This document shows positions 1 through 7,724 of a DNA stretch of 63,356 nucleotides, piece by piece. Below the pieces are notes generated by a model. That model was not told where the DNA came from, made no database searches, and saw nothing but the letters and a program-made list of their open reading frames with translations. The translations under genes were made by a program, and so were the position numbers. The stretch comes from Pseudomonadota bacterium (GTDB lineage Bacteria; Desulfobacterota; Desulfobacteria; Desulfobacterales; Desulfosarcinaceae): positions 1 through 63,356 of the forward strand of contig JAEYRZ010000208.1 in the NCBI GenBank assembly GCA_023435265.1. Reading direction: 5' to 3'. Position 1 is the stretch's first letter; every line of letters begins with the position of its first letter.

Positions 1-346
1 GTTCTGGGAAGTACTCAAGTTCTACCAGCCGCTGAACATCACGATCGCGACCGACATGGTGAATGTCAACCTGCGCGATTTCAAGAAACTGGACAAGAAG
101 ACGCAGGACGCCCTGGTCAAGGCGGGACAGGAGATGGAGGCGGCCATGTGGAAAAAAGTCCAGGAACTGGACCAACAGAAAGAGGCGCTGTGCAACCAGA
201 ACGGCATCGAAAGCGTCGCCGTGCCCAAGGAATTTGCGAACGAGCTGTCGAAGATCACGGAGCAGATCCGCAGCGACTGGCTCAAGGATGCACCGGCCGA
301 TGCAAAAGCGATCTATGACACCTATTTGAAGAAAGTAAACCGCTAA
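1..346 (+). CDS. dctP: TRAP transporter solute-binding protein DctP, C-terminal part
   Basis: This is the 3' end of a gene that begins left of the window; the frame is open from base 2 to the TAA at 344-346. The visible part is a charged helical tail typical of the C-terminus of DctP-family periplasmic binding proteins (PF03480), with a Phe-Trp-Glu-Val stretch followed by Lys/Glu-rich helices. It is followed by the small (DctQ) and large (DctM) TRAP permease genes, which supports the call better than the short sequence does. DctP proteins capture organic acids in the periplasm and deliver them to the QM permease. The pxpABC genes downstream make 5-oxoproline a plausible ligand; that is inference. 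Confidence 0.8.
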   Translation, partial: FWEVLKFYQPLNITIATDMVNVNLRDFKKLDKKTQDALVKAGQEMEAAMWKKVQELDQQKEALCNQNGIESVAVPKEFANELSKITEQIRSDWLKDAPADAKAIYDTYLKKVNR

Positions 347-402
347 GGACACTTGCGTGCGGGAGCCTCCGGCGTTCCACGGGGGCTTCCGCAGGAGCGA
401 TT

Positions 403-939
403 ATGAAAAATCTGGTCCGCTATATCGATGGGTGCGCCGGTTTGGGGGCCCTGCTTTCAGGGCTATTCCTGGTCGTGGGCTGGCTGATGATCATGGCCGA
501 AATCATCATGCGCAGCGGATTCGACGAAACTCTGCTGATCACGGATGAATATTCTGGGTATCTGATGTGTGCGCTCACCTTCTGCGCACTTTCTTATACC
601 TTGCGGGAAAAGGGCCATATCCGCATGACGCTCGTGCATAAAGTGCTCACCGGAAGAAGGCGGCTGTACCTCGATCTGATCTGTTTCGTCATCGGCCTCG
701 GTTTCTGCATTGCCGCCACAGTGTTCGCGTTCCGCTATTTTTACGATTCGTTGATCACCGGATCGCAGTCCATGCAGATATCGGAAACCTATCTGGCCAT
801 TCCACAATTCTTCATGCCACTGGGGTTCGGATTGATGGCCGTGCAGTTTTTGGGTGAGATCCTGAAGTCGATATTGGCGCTTAGAGGCGACACGGCAGGC
901 CTGAATACCGCCCGGGAACCGGAAAAATTGGGAAGATAA
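403..939 (+). CDS. dctQ: TRAP transporter small permease DctQ
   Basis: This 178-residue protein has four predicted hydrophobic segments (about residues 10-35, 47-67, 87-112 and 130-150), the DctQ architecture (PF04290). The mid-protein DEYSGYLMCALTF stretch matches the conserved region of the family. The ATG is preceded by AGGAG with good spacing. It lies 56 bp after the binding-protein gene and 55 bp before dctM, so the three form one operon. DctQ is the membrane partner that stabilises DctM. Nothing looks truncated. Confidence 0.9.
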   Translation: MKNLVRYIDGCAGLGALLSGLFLVVGWLMIMAEIIMRSGFDETLLITDEYSGYLMCALTFCALSYTLREKGHIRMTLVHKVLTGRRRLYLDLICFVIGLGFCIAATVFAFRYFYDSLITGSQSMQISETYLAIPQFFMPLGFGLMAVQFLGEILKSILALRGDTAGLNTAREPEKLGR

Positions 940-994
940 CGTAATCGAAGCCATCGCTTCGGCAGAAGTATTCCGAACAGAAAGCGAGCTCAAT

Positions 995-2293
995 GTGGAA
1001 CTGATCAGCGCAAGCCTGGTTCTCTTCGCCCTTCTTGTCATCTTTCTGGGCGGCACGGTCTGGATCGGCATTTCTCTTTTCCTCGTCGGACTGGGAGGCT
1101 TCATCGTCTTTACGGAACTGCCGTTCGGGTCCATTCTCAGCACCGGGCTGTGGAACAACACGAGCGGTTCCGGCATGATGGCGTTGCCGATGTTCATCTG
1201 GATGGGAGAAATTCTGTTCCGCAGTAAAATTTCCGAGAATCTGTTCAACGGATTGACCCCTTGGATGGATCGCATCCCCGGCCGGCTCCTGCACGTCAAC
1301 ATCTTCGCCTGCACCATATTCGCGGCCGTCAGCGGTTCCTCCGCGGCCACCACCGCCACCGTCGGACGCATCACGGTCCCCGAACTGAGAAGCCGCGGCT
1401 ACGATCAAAGCATCGCGACCGGCTCGCTGGCCGGCGCGGGCACGCTGGGTTTTCTGATCCCTCCCAGCATGATGATGCTGGTCTATGGCATCATCGGCGA
1501 CGTGAGCATCGGCAAGCTGTTTATCGCCGGCCTGATCCCGGGCCTGATGCTCGCCTCGATGTTCAGCGGCTACATCGCCTTGCGCGCGTTGCTCAACCGC
1601 AAGCTGGTGCCAGACGAAAAAGAGCGCCACACCTGGAAACAGCGCATCGCCGCCATTCCTGAAGTCGCCCCGGTGGTCGTGCTGGTCCTGGTGGTTCTCG
1701 GAAGTCTGTACGCCGGCTGGGCGACGCCCACCGAAGCCGGCGTGGTCGGGGTTACCGGTTCACTGGTCTTCGCGGTGCTTGCCCGCAGCATGAACTGGGC
1801 GATTTTCAAGGACAGCATTCTCGGGGCGGTCAAAACGAGCTGCATGATCATGCTGATCGTCATGGGCGCCTCCTACTTGTCGGTGGTGGTCGGCTATCTC
1901 GGCATCACGCGCAAACTCACCCTGTTCGTCACCTCCATGGGATTGTCCCCCTACATGCTCCTGATCATCCTGAGCTTCCTGTATATCATTCTCGGCTGCC
2001 TGGTGGACGGATTTTCCATGATCGTGATGACCACCCCGATCGCCCTGCCCATGGTGACGGCCCTGGGGTTCGATCCGGTCTGGTTCGGCATTTATCTGGT
2101 CCTGATGATCGAACTGGCCCAGATCACGCCGCCGGTGGGCTTCAATTTGTTCGTCATCAGCAGTCTGAACAACGAGGATATTTTCAAGATCGCCAGGTCA
2201 TCCCTGCCGTTCTTTCTGCTCATGTGTCTCGCAACCGCGCTCATGGCGGTTTTTCCGCAGATCGTCATGCTGCTGCCGAATATGATGCGGTAG
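995..2293 (+). CDS. dctM: TRAP transporter large permease DctM
   Basis: This 432-residue, very hydrophobic protein carries DctM family signatures: the SGSSAATTATVGRITVPEL region near residue 110, GTLGFLIPPSMMMLVYG near residue 150, and the C-terminal ITPPVGFNLFVI motif near residue 380. It is the sodium-coupled transport subunit (PF06808), with about 12 membrane segments. The start is GTG at 995; an ATG at 993 is in another frame. The gene completes a dctPQM transporter immediately upstream of the 5-oxoprolinase genes. Substrate is not readable from the sequence. Confidence 0.93.
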   Translation: MELISASLVLFALLVIFLGGTVWIGISLFLVGLGGFIVFTELPFGSILSTGLWNNTSGSGMMALPMFIWMGEILFRSKISENLFNGLTPWMDRIPGRLLHVNIFACTIFAAVSGSSAATTATVGRITVPELRSRGYDQSIATGSLAGAGTLGFLIPPSMMMLVYGIIGDVSIGKLFIAGLIPGLMLASMFSGYIALRALLNRKLVPDEKERHTWKQRIAAIPEVAPVVVLVLVVLGSLYAGWATPTEAGVVGVTGSLVFAVLARSMNWAIFKDSILGAVKTSCMIMLIVMGASYLSVVVGYLGITRKLTLFVTSMGLSPYMLLIILSFLYIILGCLVDGFSMIVMTTPIALPMVTALGFDPVWFGIYLVLMIELAQITPPVGFNLFVISSLNNEDIFKIARSSLPFFLLMCLATALMAVFPQIVMLLPNMMR

Positions 2294-2343
2294 GAATTTC
2301 GAGGCGCTGTCCAGCGCGCTCACTTTGAAAGGAACCAATTCCC

Positions 2344-3120
2344 ATGACCCAGGTGGATTTGAATTGCGATATGGGTGAAAGCTATGGTGTTTACCGATTG
2401 GGGATGGATCAAGAGGTCATCCGCCATATCACTTCTGCGAACATCGCCTGCGGGTTTCATGCCGGCGACCCCAGTGTCATCCAGAAAACCGTGAAAATGG
2501 CCGCCCAGGCCGGTGTTGCGGTGGGGGCGCATCCCTCCTTCCCGGACCTTCCGGGTTTCGGCCGGCGCAACATGGAATGCACGCCGGAAGAGATCACCAA
2601 TGACGTCATGTACCAGGTGGGCGCCATGCTGGCTTTTTGCAGGGCGAACGGCGTCCCCCTGCAGCATGTCAAACCGCACGGGAGTCTGTATAACATGGCC
2701 GCGGCGGATGAGCGCATCGCGCAAGCCGTCGTCCGGGCCGTGGCCAATGTGGATCCGAAGCTTTTCGTGGTGGCCCTGGCCGGGAAGAACGCCGCGAAAA
2801 TGGAGCAGATCGGACGCGAAAACGGCGTGCGGGTGGTCTTCGAAGCATTCCCCGACCGCGCTTATACGAAAGAGGGGACTCTGCTTTCCCGCAAGCTTCC
2901 GGGAGCCGTCATCAGCGATCCGGAGGAAGTGGCCGCCCGCGCGTTGCGCATGGCCGCCGAAGGGAAGGTCGTCACCGCAGACGGGACTCGATTGAGCCTG
3001 CAGGTGCAGACCCTCTGCGTCCATGGTGACAATCCCGCGGCCGTCGCGCTGGTCCAAAAAATAAGAGAACGACTGGCGCAAGCAGGCATCGGGGTAGCGC
3101 CCTTCGGTACCTTTCTTTGA
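2344..3120 (+). CDS. pxpA: 5-oxoprolinase subunit A (LamB/YcsF family)
   Basis: The 258-residue product has the LamB/YcsF hallmarks: the N-terminal VDLNCDMGE motif, ANIACGFHAGDP near residue 33, and KPHGSLYN near residue 108. PxpA works with PxpB and PxpC as an ATP-dependent 5-oxoprolinase that opens 5-oxo-L-proline (pyroglutamate) to glutamate. Length is normal for the family. An AAGGA ribosome-binding site precedes the ATG. The gene sits 50 bp after dctM and directly before pxpB and pxpC, the standard neighbours. Confidence 0.95.
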   Translation: MTQVDLNCDMGESYGVYRLGMDQEVIRHITSANIACGFHAGDPSVIQKTVKMAAQAGVAVGAHPSFPDLPGFGRRNMECTPEEITNDVMYQVGAMLAFCRANGVPLQHVKPHGSLYNMAAADERIAQAVVRAVANVDPKLFVVALAGKNAAKMEQIGRENGVRVVFEAFPDRAYTKEGTLLSRKLPGAVISDPEEVAARALRMAAEGKVVTADGTRLSLQVQTLCVHGDNPAAVALVQKIRERLAQAGIGVAPFGTFL

Positions 3121-3137
3121 TTGCATCGGGAAGCGCG

Positions 3138-3845
3138 ATGTGCTCCGCCCTGTTTGACAAGGCCCGATTCCGTTACAGCGGCGACCGCGCCCTGCTGGTA
3201 AAATATGGCGAGGGCGTCGATCTCGCGGTGAATGAAAAAGTGCGTCGAATGGCGGAACTGATCCGCCGCCGCCCGCCGGCCGGCGTTCAGACGGTGGTGC
3301 CTGCATACTGTACGCTGTCGGTTGTTTATGATCCCCTGGCGACTTCGCCCTCGGATTTACAGCATCGATTGCACTCACTGGAAGCGGAACTCGCTCACGT
3401 TCAAATCCCGGAGCCGCGAACCATTGAACTCCCCGTTTGTTACGGCGGCGCCTTCGGCCCCGATATCGAGTTCGTCGCGCGCCACAATCAGCTCTCGGTG
3501 GAAGCGGTCGTCCAACGGCATTGCGCCGTGACGTATCATATCTATGCGGTCGGCTTTGCGCCCGGTTTTTGCTACCTGGGAGGACTGGACGAGCGGTTGC
3601 GCACGCCCCGGCTGGAAACCCCGCGCACCTTTGTTCCCGCCGGCAGCGTGGGGATTGCCGAAAAGCAGACCGGCGTTTACCCGCTGGACAGCCCGGGCGG
3701 CTGGCAGTTGATCGGCCGAACCCCTATGAACCTTTTTGCGCCGCATCGATCCAAACCATTTCTGTACCAGGCCGGAGACAGGATCCGGTTTACGCCCATA
3801 TCCCAAGAGGTCTATGAGCGCATGCGCCGGGAGGATGCCGCATGA
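3138..3845 (+). CDS. pxpB: 5-oxoprolinase subunit B (KipI-like)
   Basis: PxpB of the carboxyltransferase subdomain C/D family (PF02682). The best motifs are VGFAPGFCYLGGLDERL near residue 137 and the later FVPAGSVGIAEKQTGVYP and PGGWQLIGRTP blocks. With PxpA and PxpC it forms 5-oxoprolinase; the Bacillus homologue KipI is also known as a kinase inhibitor. I chose the ATG at 3138, preceded by GGGAAG; a TTG at 3117, overlapping the pxpA stop, is an in-frame alternative adding seven residues. Its end overlaps the pxpC start, indicating translational coupling. Confidence 0.93.
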   Translation: MCSALFDKARFRYSGDRALLVKYGEGVDLAVNEKVRRMAELIRRRPPAGVQTVVPAYCTLSVVYDPLATSPSDLQHRLHSLEAELAHVQIPEPRTIELPVCYGGAFGPDIEFVARHNQLSVEAVVQRHCAVTYHIYAVGFAPGFCYLGGLDERLRTPRLETPRTFVPAGSVGIAEKQTGVYPLDSPGGWQLIGRTPMNLFAPHRSKPFLYQAGDRIRFTPISQEVYERMRREDAA

Positions 3846-4792
3846 GGGATGCGTTCGTCGTCGTCGCCTGCGGGTCGCACACCAGCGTCCAGGACCTCGG
3901 GCGTTTCGGATACCAGCATATGGGCGTTCCCGTTTCAGGTGCACTCGATCCCATGGCGCATTGCATTGCCAACTGGCTGGTTGGCAATCCGGAAGCGTGT
4001 GCGACGCTGGAAATCACCATGGCCGGCCCCTCCCTCGAAGTGCTCGAAGAGACCGACATCGCACTCACCGGCGCGGCGTTCGATTTCACGATCAACGGCC
4101 GCCCGCGGCGTCAATGGGAGAGCATCCGCGTGCGCCGCGGCGACAGGATCCGTGTCGCTTTCGCCGAGAGCGGTTGCCGGGCCTACCTCGGGGTGAGCGG
4201 CGGCATCGCGGTCCCGTCGGTACTGGGCAGCCGCTCGACCTTTGCGAGCGCAAAACTGGGAGGGATCGAGGGACGGCTGATCCGCGAAGGCGACCGATTG
4301 AAACGCGGCGACAGGGAACTGCTTCCAAGACCCAGGCGTCTGCCCTGGACCCCGTTGTACGCCCGTGAAATCACTTTACGCGCCGTACCGGGGCCGTACG
4401 AACATTTTTTCAAAACCAGCGGAGCGCTTTTTTTCTCGACCGCGTTTACGGTCAGCGCGCAGACCAACCGCATGGGTTGCCGTCTCGATGGACCGGCCAT
4501 CGCCCGGAACGACGGGGCGCCGCAAAGCATTCTCTCCGAACCGGTGATGCCCGGCAATGTTCAAATCCCGGCGGGCGGGCAACCCATCATCCTGATGCAC
4601 GAGCAGACCATCGGGGGCTATGCCAGCATCGCCACGGTCATATCGTCCGACCTGTTCAAAGTGGCCCAGGCGACACCCGGGGAGACGATCCGGTTCGTAC
4701 CGGTATCCCTCGGGGAGGCGCACTGCATCTATCGGCAGTGGAACGGATACCTCAAAGAAATTCAAGCTTTGCTGTGCGCGCCCCCGGAATGA
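3842..4792 (+). CDS. pxpC: 5-oxoprolinase subunit C (KipA-like)
   Basis: This 316-residue protein matches the carboxyltransferase A/B family (PF02626), with VQDLGRFGYQHMGVPVSGALD near the N-terminus, GCRAYLGVSGGI near residue 112 and TNRMGCRLDG near residue 207. It is the third 5-oxoprolinase subunit. The ATG overlaps the pxpB stop by four bases (ATGA), so the two are translationally coupled. The complete pxpABC set suggests the operon is functional. The 265 bases after it, before the next gene, hold no clear terminator or other gene. Confidence 0.95.
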   Translation: MRDAFVVVACGSHTSVQDLGRFGYQHMGVPVSGALDPMAHCIANWLVGNPEACATLEITMAGPSLEVLEETDIALTGAAFDFTINGRPRRQWESIRVRRGDRIRVAFAESGCRAYLGVSGGIAVPSVLGSRSTFASAKLGGIEGRLIREGDRLKRGDRELLPRPRRLPWTPLYAREITLRAVPGPYEHFFKTSGALFFSTAFTVSAQTNRMGCRLDGPAIARNDGAPQSILSEPVMPGNVQIPAGGQPIILMHEQTIGGYASIATVISSDLFKVAQATPGETIRFVPVSLGEAHCIYRQWNGYLKEIQALLCAPPE

Positions 4793-5057
4793 TCCCCCGC
4801 GAGATAGCGCCGCCGCCCGTTCATCGTTCGCCGATGCGGGCTCTAAGAAGGATCAATCCCTCTTCGCCTTATTGCCGGAATGTTGAATTCGATGATCCGC
4901 ATCAAGATCCGGCCTGATGAAGCACCCGGCGGTCTGCTTCAAATAGGGCCGTACCTTTGTCTTCTCTCATCGTTCTTCTTTTCTTCAGCTATTCGAATGT
5001 TGACTGGAAGTCCATCTTCAGGCAACAATTCCAAATTCAAATTGCAGAGGTGCGCCG

Positions 5058-6005
5058 ATGAACAGAATGCTTTCCACGCGTGAGGTCGCGCAATACCTGG
5101 GTGTAAATGAAAAAATGGTGTACACCCTGATCTCCGAAAAGGGCTTGCCGGCCTCCAAGATCACCGGCAAATGGCTTTTCCCACAGCATCTGGTGGATCA
5201 GTGGATCGAGACCCACACGATCAATTTCCCCAACGTGCCCTCGCGACTTCCGCCTTATGAGGGGTTACTGATCATCGCCGGCAGCAACGACCCGCTGCTG
5301 GAACGCGCCATCGGTCTGTTCAACGGACTTTACCCGCAGAACCTCGCCGTCTTCGGCAATCTGGGCAGCATGGGCGGCATCCGCGCCCTGAAGCAGAATT
5401 TCTGCCATATCGCCACCAGCCACTTATTGCAGGAGAACGACAGCGACTACAATTTCGAATTCGCCGGCCAGCTGCTGGATGTCATGCCGGTGGTGGTCAA
5501 TTTCTGTCGGCGGAATCAGGGCTTGATCGTCGCCAGAGGCAATCCGCACGGCATCACGGCCACCGCCGATTTGGGGCAAAAGGGCCTGCGCATCGTCAAC
5601 CGCAAACTGGGCACCGGCACCCGGCAGCTGTTCGATCGTGAATTGAAAGCCGCCAACCTCGACGGCCGGCATCTGACCGGATATCGGGACGAGGCTCAGC
5701 GCCATATGGATGTCGGACTGGCGATACTGGGCGGCAAGGCCGATGCGGGCCCCGGTATCCAGCCGGTGGCCGAACTGCTGGGCCTTGATTTCATCCCCTG
5801 GCGCTGGGAACGATATGACCTGCTGATTCCGAAAGCGCATTTCTTCAACCCGCCCATGCAGCGGTTCCTGGGTCTGTTGAATGAAAAAGAATTTCACCGC
5901 CTGGCCGGCATGTATGCGGGGTATGATACTTCGACCTCCGGCAAAATGGTGTTTGCTTCGACGCAGGCTGAAAAATCTTTGAGTGGTGGCCCAAGAGCGG
6001 AGTGA
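5058..6005 (+). CDS. HTH regulator with excisionase-type DNA-binding domain and periplasmic-binding-like sensor domain
   Basis: Residues 4-50 form an excisionase/MerR-like helix-turn-helix (STREVAQYLGVNEKMVYTLI, then the GKWLFPQHLVDQWI wing) used by DNA-binding proteins of the HTH_17 type. The remaining roughly 250 residues resemble the type 2 periplasmic-binding-like domain (PF12727) found in one-component regulators, with GSNDPLLE, IATSHLL and GNPHGI blocks. Such proteins sense a small ligand directly. It follows pxpABC on the same strand after 265 bp, so it may regulate the 5-oxoproline operon, but it could equally respond to an oxyanion such as molybdate. Ligand unknown. Confidence 0.8.
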   Translation: MNRMLSTREVAQYLGVNEKMVYTLISEKGLPASKITGKWLFPQHLVDQWIETHTINFPNVPSRLPPYEGLLIIAGSNDPLLERAIGLFNGLYPQNLAVFGNLGSMGGIRALKQNFCHIATSHLLQENDSDYNFEFAGQLLDVMPVVVNFCRRNQGLIVARGNPHGITATADLGQKGLRIVNRKLGTGTRQLFDRELKAANLDGRHLTGYRDEAQRHMDVGLAILGGKADAGPGIQPVAELLGLDFIPWRWERYDLLIPKAHFFNPPMQRFLGLLNEKEFHRLAGMYAGYDTSTSGKMVFASTQAEKSLSGGPRAE

Positions 6006-6041
6006 ACCGGGAACGTCCGGCGTTCACGGCAGACGTGTGGT

Positions 6042-6839
6042 TCAACCTTGTACGAAGTCGCCGATCAAGCGGACAAAATCTTCGGGGGCTTCGGCCGGAA
6101 TCGAATGCCCGATGCCTTTCAGGGAAACGTGGCGCCCGCCGCACACGCGCGCGATCTCCTCGGCGCCTTCGACAGCCACCAGAGGATCGTCTTCTCCGGT
6201 CAGCACCAGGACCAGAAACGGCGTGCGTTTCAGCATGGGGGCCAGCGGCGGATAGTTCTGCAGCGCCGAGAGGTGGGCGCGCAAGGCATCGGTCTTGTTC
6301 CGCCGCACGATGGTTTTGACGATGCGTTCCAACTGGTTTTCGTTCTGGCGCAAAAAATGGCGTCCGAACACATATGGCAAGGCCGCCCAGACCATTGCGT
6401 CCAGACTGTGCCGCTGTAGAATTTCATGCCAGGAACGAACGATCATTTTGGCCCGGAACGGGGATCGTGTCGAAATGCTGCACAGCACCAGCCTGTGAAT
6501 CAAGTCGGGACTTTCGTCGGCCACGGCCAACGCCACACGTGCGCCGTGGCTGATGCCGACCAGAACGCTTTCATGAATCTGCAGCCCGTAGAGCAGCGCC
6601 TTGAGATCGGCGCAGTGCCGCTTGAGGGTCAGCGGCGGTTCACCCAACTCGCTTTCGCCTTGTCCGCGTGAATCGTAGAGCAGGACGCGATACCTGGAGA
6701 GGAACGGTTTTGCCGCCGCTTTCCAGTACACCGTGGTTTGCAATGTGCCGTTGATGAAGGTCAGGATGGGCTTGGCGAGTCCATCGCCCAGAATTTCATA
6801 ATAGAGCCTGCACCCGTCATCGGTCTTGAAGTAGGGCAT
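6042..6839 (-). CDS. Alpha/beta-hydrolase fold protein
   Basis: This 265-residue protein has a complete alpha/beta-hydrolase catalytic set: nucleophile elbow GISHGA (Ser in G-x-S-x-G), acid in TGEDDPL and histidine in GIGHSIPAEAPEDF. The DSRGQGESE segment before the elbow is typical of the esterase/lactonase branch (PF00561). No signal peptide is visible, so it is probably cytoplasmic. It lies 4 bp downstream of the receiver-domain gene and is probably cotranscribed with it. The substrate cannot be inferred. Confidence 0.85.
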   Translation of the reverse strand: MPYFKTDDGCRLYYEILGDGLAKPILTFINGTLQTTVYWKAAAKPFLSRYRVLLYDSRGQGESELGEPPLTLKRHCADLKALLYGLQIHESVLVGISHGARVALAVADESPDLIHRLVLCSISTRSPFRAKMIVRSWHEILQRHSLDAMVWAALPYVFGRHFLRQNENQLERIVKTIVRRNKTDALRAHLSALQNYPPLAPMLKRTPFLVLVLTGEDDPLVAVEGAEEIARVCGGRHVSLKGIGHSIPAEAPEDFVRLIGDFVQG

Positions 6840-6843
6840 CTTT

Positions 6844-7248
6844 TCAGGTCCGGGGCGATGCCCGGAACGCCGCCTCTCCTTCGGTCAGGAGTTCATCGAT
6901 TTTCGCCAGCAGCTCGGCGTTCGAGAACGGCTTCGTGATGTAGGCATCCACCCCGAGATTGAGCCCCTTGGCAATATCCAGGTCCCTGTTCTTGGCGGTC
7001 AGATAAATGACCTTGATGTCGTCCCAGGCCCGGTTTTCACGTATCAACTGAAAGATTTCATAGCCGTCCAGGTCCGGGAGCATGATATCCAGCAGAATCA
7101 GGTCGGGTTTTTCGGCCTTGATGCGGTCGAGCGCATCCTTGCCGCTTTGAGCGACCGCGATGCTGTAATTATTCTTTTCGAGGAGGAATTTAAGGGGTAC
7201 GAGGATGCTGACTTCATCATCGACAATAAGGATCTGCTTTTTCTTCAT
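6844..7248 (-). CDS. Single-domain response regulator (CheY-like)
   Basis: The 134-residue product is a lone receiver domain: acidic pair in ILIVDDE, phospho-acceptor Asp in LILLDIMLPDLDGYEI, Thr in YLTAKN and the conserved Lys in YITKPFS. There is no output domain, so it probably acts by protein-protein contact or phosphotransfer. It is divergent from the symporter-histidine kinase gene across a 199-bp intergenic region and may be its partner, which is inference from position. The start ATG gives the usual MKKKQILIVDDE N-terminus. Confidence 0.92.
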   Translation of the reverse strand: MKKKQILIVDDEVSILVPLKFLLEKNNYSIAVAQSGKDALDRIKAEKPDLILLDIMLPDLDGYEIFQLIRENRAWDDIKVIYLTAKNRDLDIAKGLNLGVDAYITKPFSNAELLAKIDELLTEGEAAFRASPRT

Positions 7249-7340
7249 TAATGATCATCCTCGAAGGCAGCACATTGCGACTGCCGCCGAACGATCTCAA
7301 GACGGATCGTGAATTGACGCCGGGTTGTTTTGCCGCCCCA

Positions 7341-7370
7341 TTGACTCATCGAGGCGATTTGCCCTATGCT
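7341..7370 (+). promoter_or_regulatory. Putative sigma-70-type promoter for the 7448-10484 genes
   Basis: TTGACT (7341-7346) and TATGCT (7365-7370) are separated by 18 bp in the divergent intergenic region, pointing towards the small membrane protein and symporter-kinase genes. The match is reasonable but is based on consensus only. Confidence 0.45.
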
Positions 7371-7447
7371 CGTGAAAACGGTAAAAAAATAACAAAAAAC
7401 GGCGGCAGGGACAATCCAAATCTTCCCGGCCGCGGAGGGGCACGGGT

Positions 7448-7660
7448 ATGAATCGGCACGATATCCAAAGCAAGCGCCTCGTTGCTTTGTTTTTACTGGG
7501 CGCCGTGCTGTTGAATTATCCTTTACTGGCGCTGTTCAACCGGCCGTTGAGCCTGGGCGGCGTTCCCTTGCTTTACGGCTATATTTTCGGCGTCTGGATG
7601 CTGCTGATCGGGTTTATCTTCCTGGTCACGCGATCGGGCAAACGCACCGACCGCAACTAG
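7448..7660 (+). CDS. Small two-TM membrane protein next to symporter-kinase
   Basis: A 70-residue protein with two hydrophobic segments (about residues 11-30 and 37-60) and positively charged ends. GAGG precedes the ATG. It resembles the short DUF3311/YhdT-like proteins often encoded immediately before sodium/solute symporters, where they are thought to be small accessory subunits; I base that on size, topology and position rather than a clear motif. It is followed 64 bp later by the symporter-histidine kinase and is probably in the same transcript. Confidence 0.7.
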   Translation: MNRHDIQSKRLVALFLLGAVLLNYPLLALFNRPLSLGGVPLLYGYIFGVWMLLIGFIFLVTRSGKRTDRN

Positions 7661-7724
7661 TCTGTCGCCGGCCGGCGATCTGTCCTGAGGCTGCTCCGCC
7701 GGTCATCCACTTCCCGGAGCCGTG

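Noticed and set aside
2320..3378. 352-codon open frame antisense to pxpA/pxpB
   Set aside because: Both sense genes have family motifs; the antisense frame shows none.
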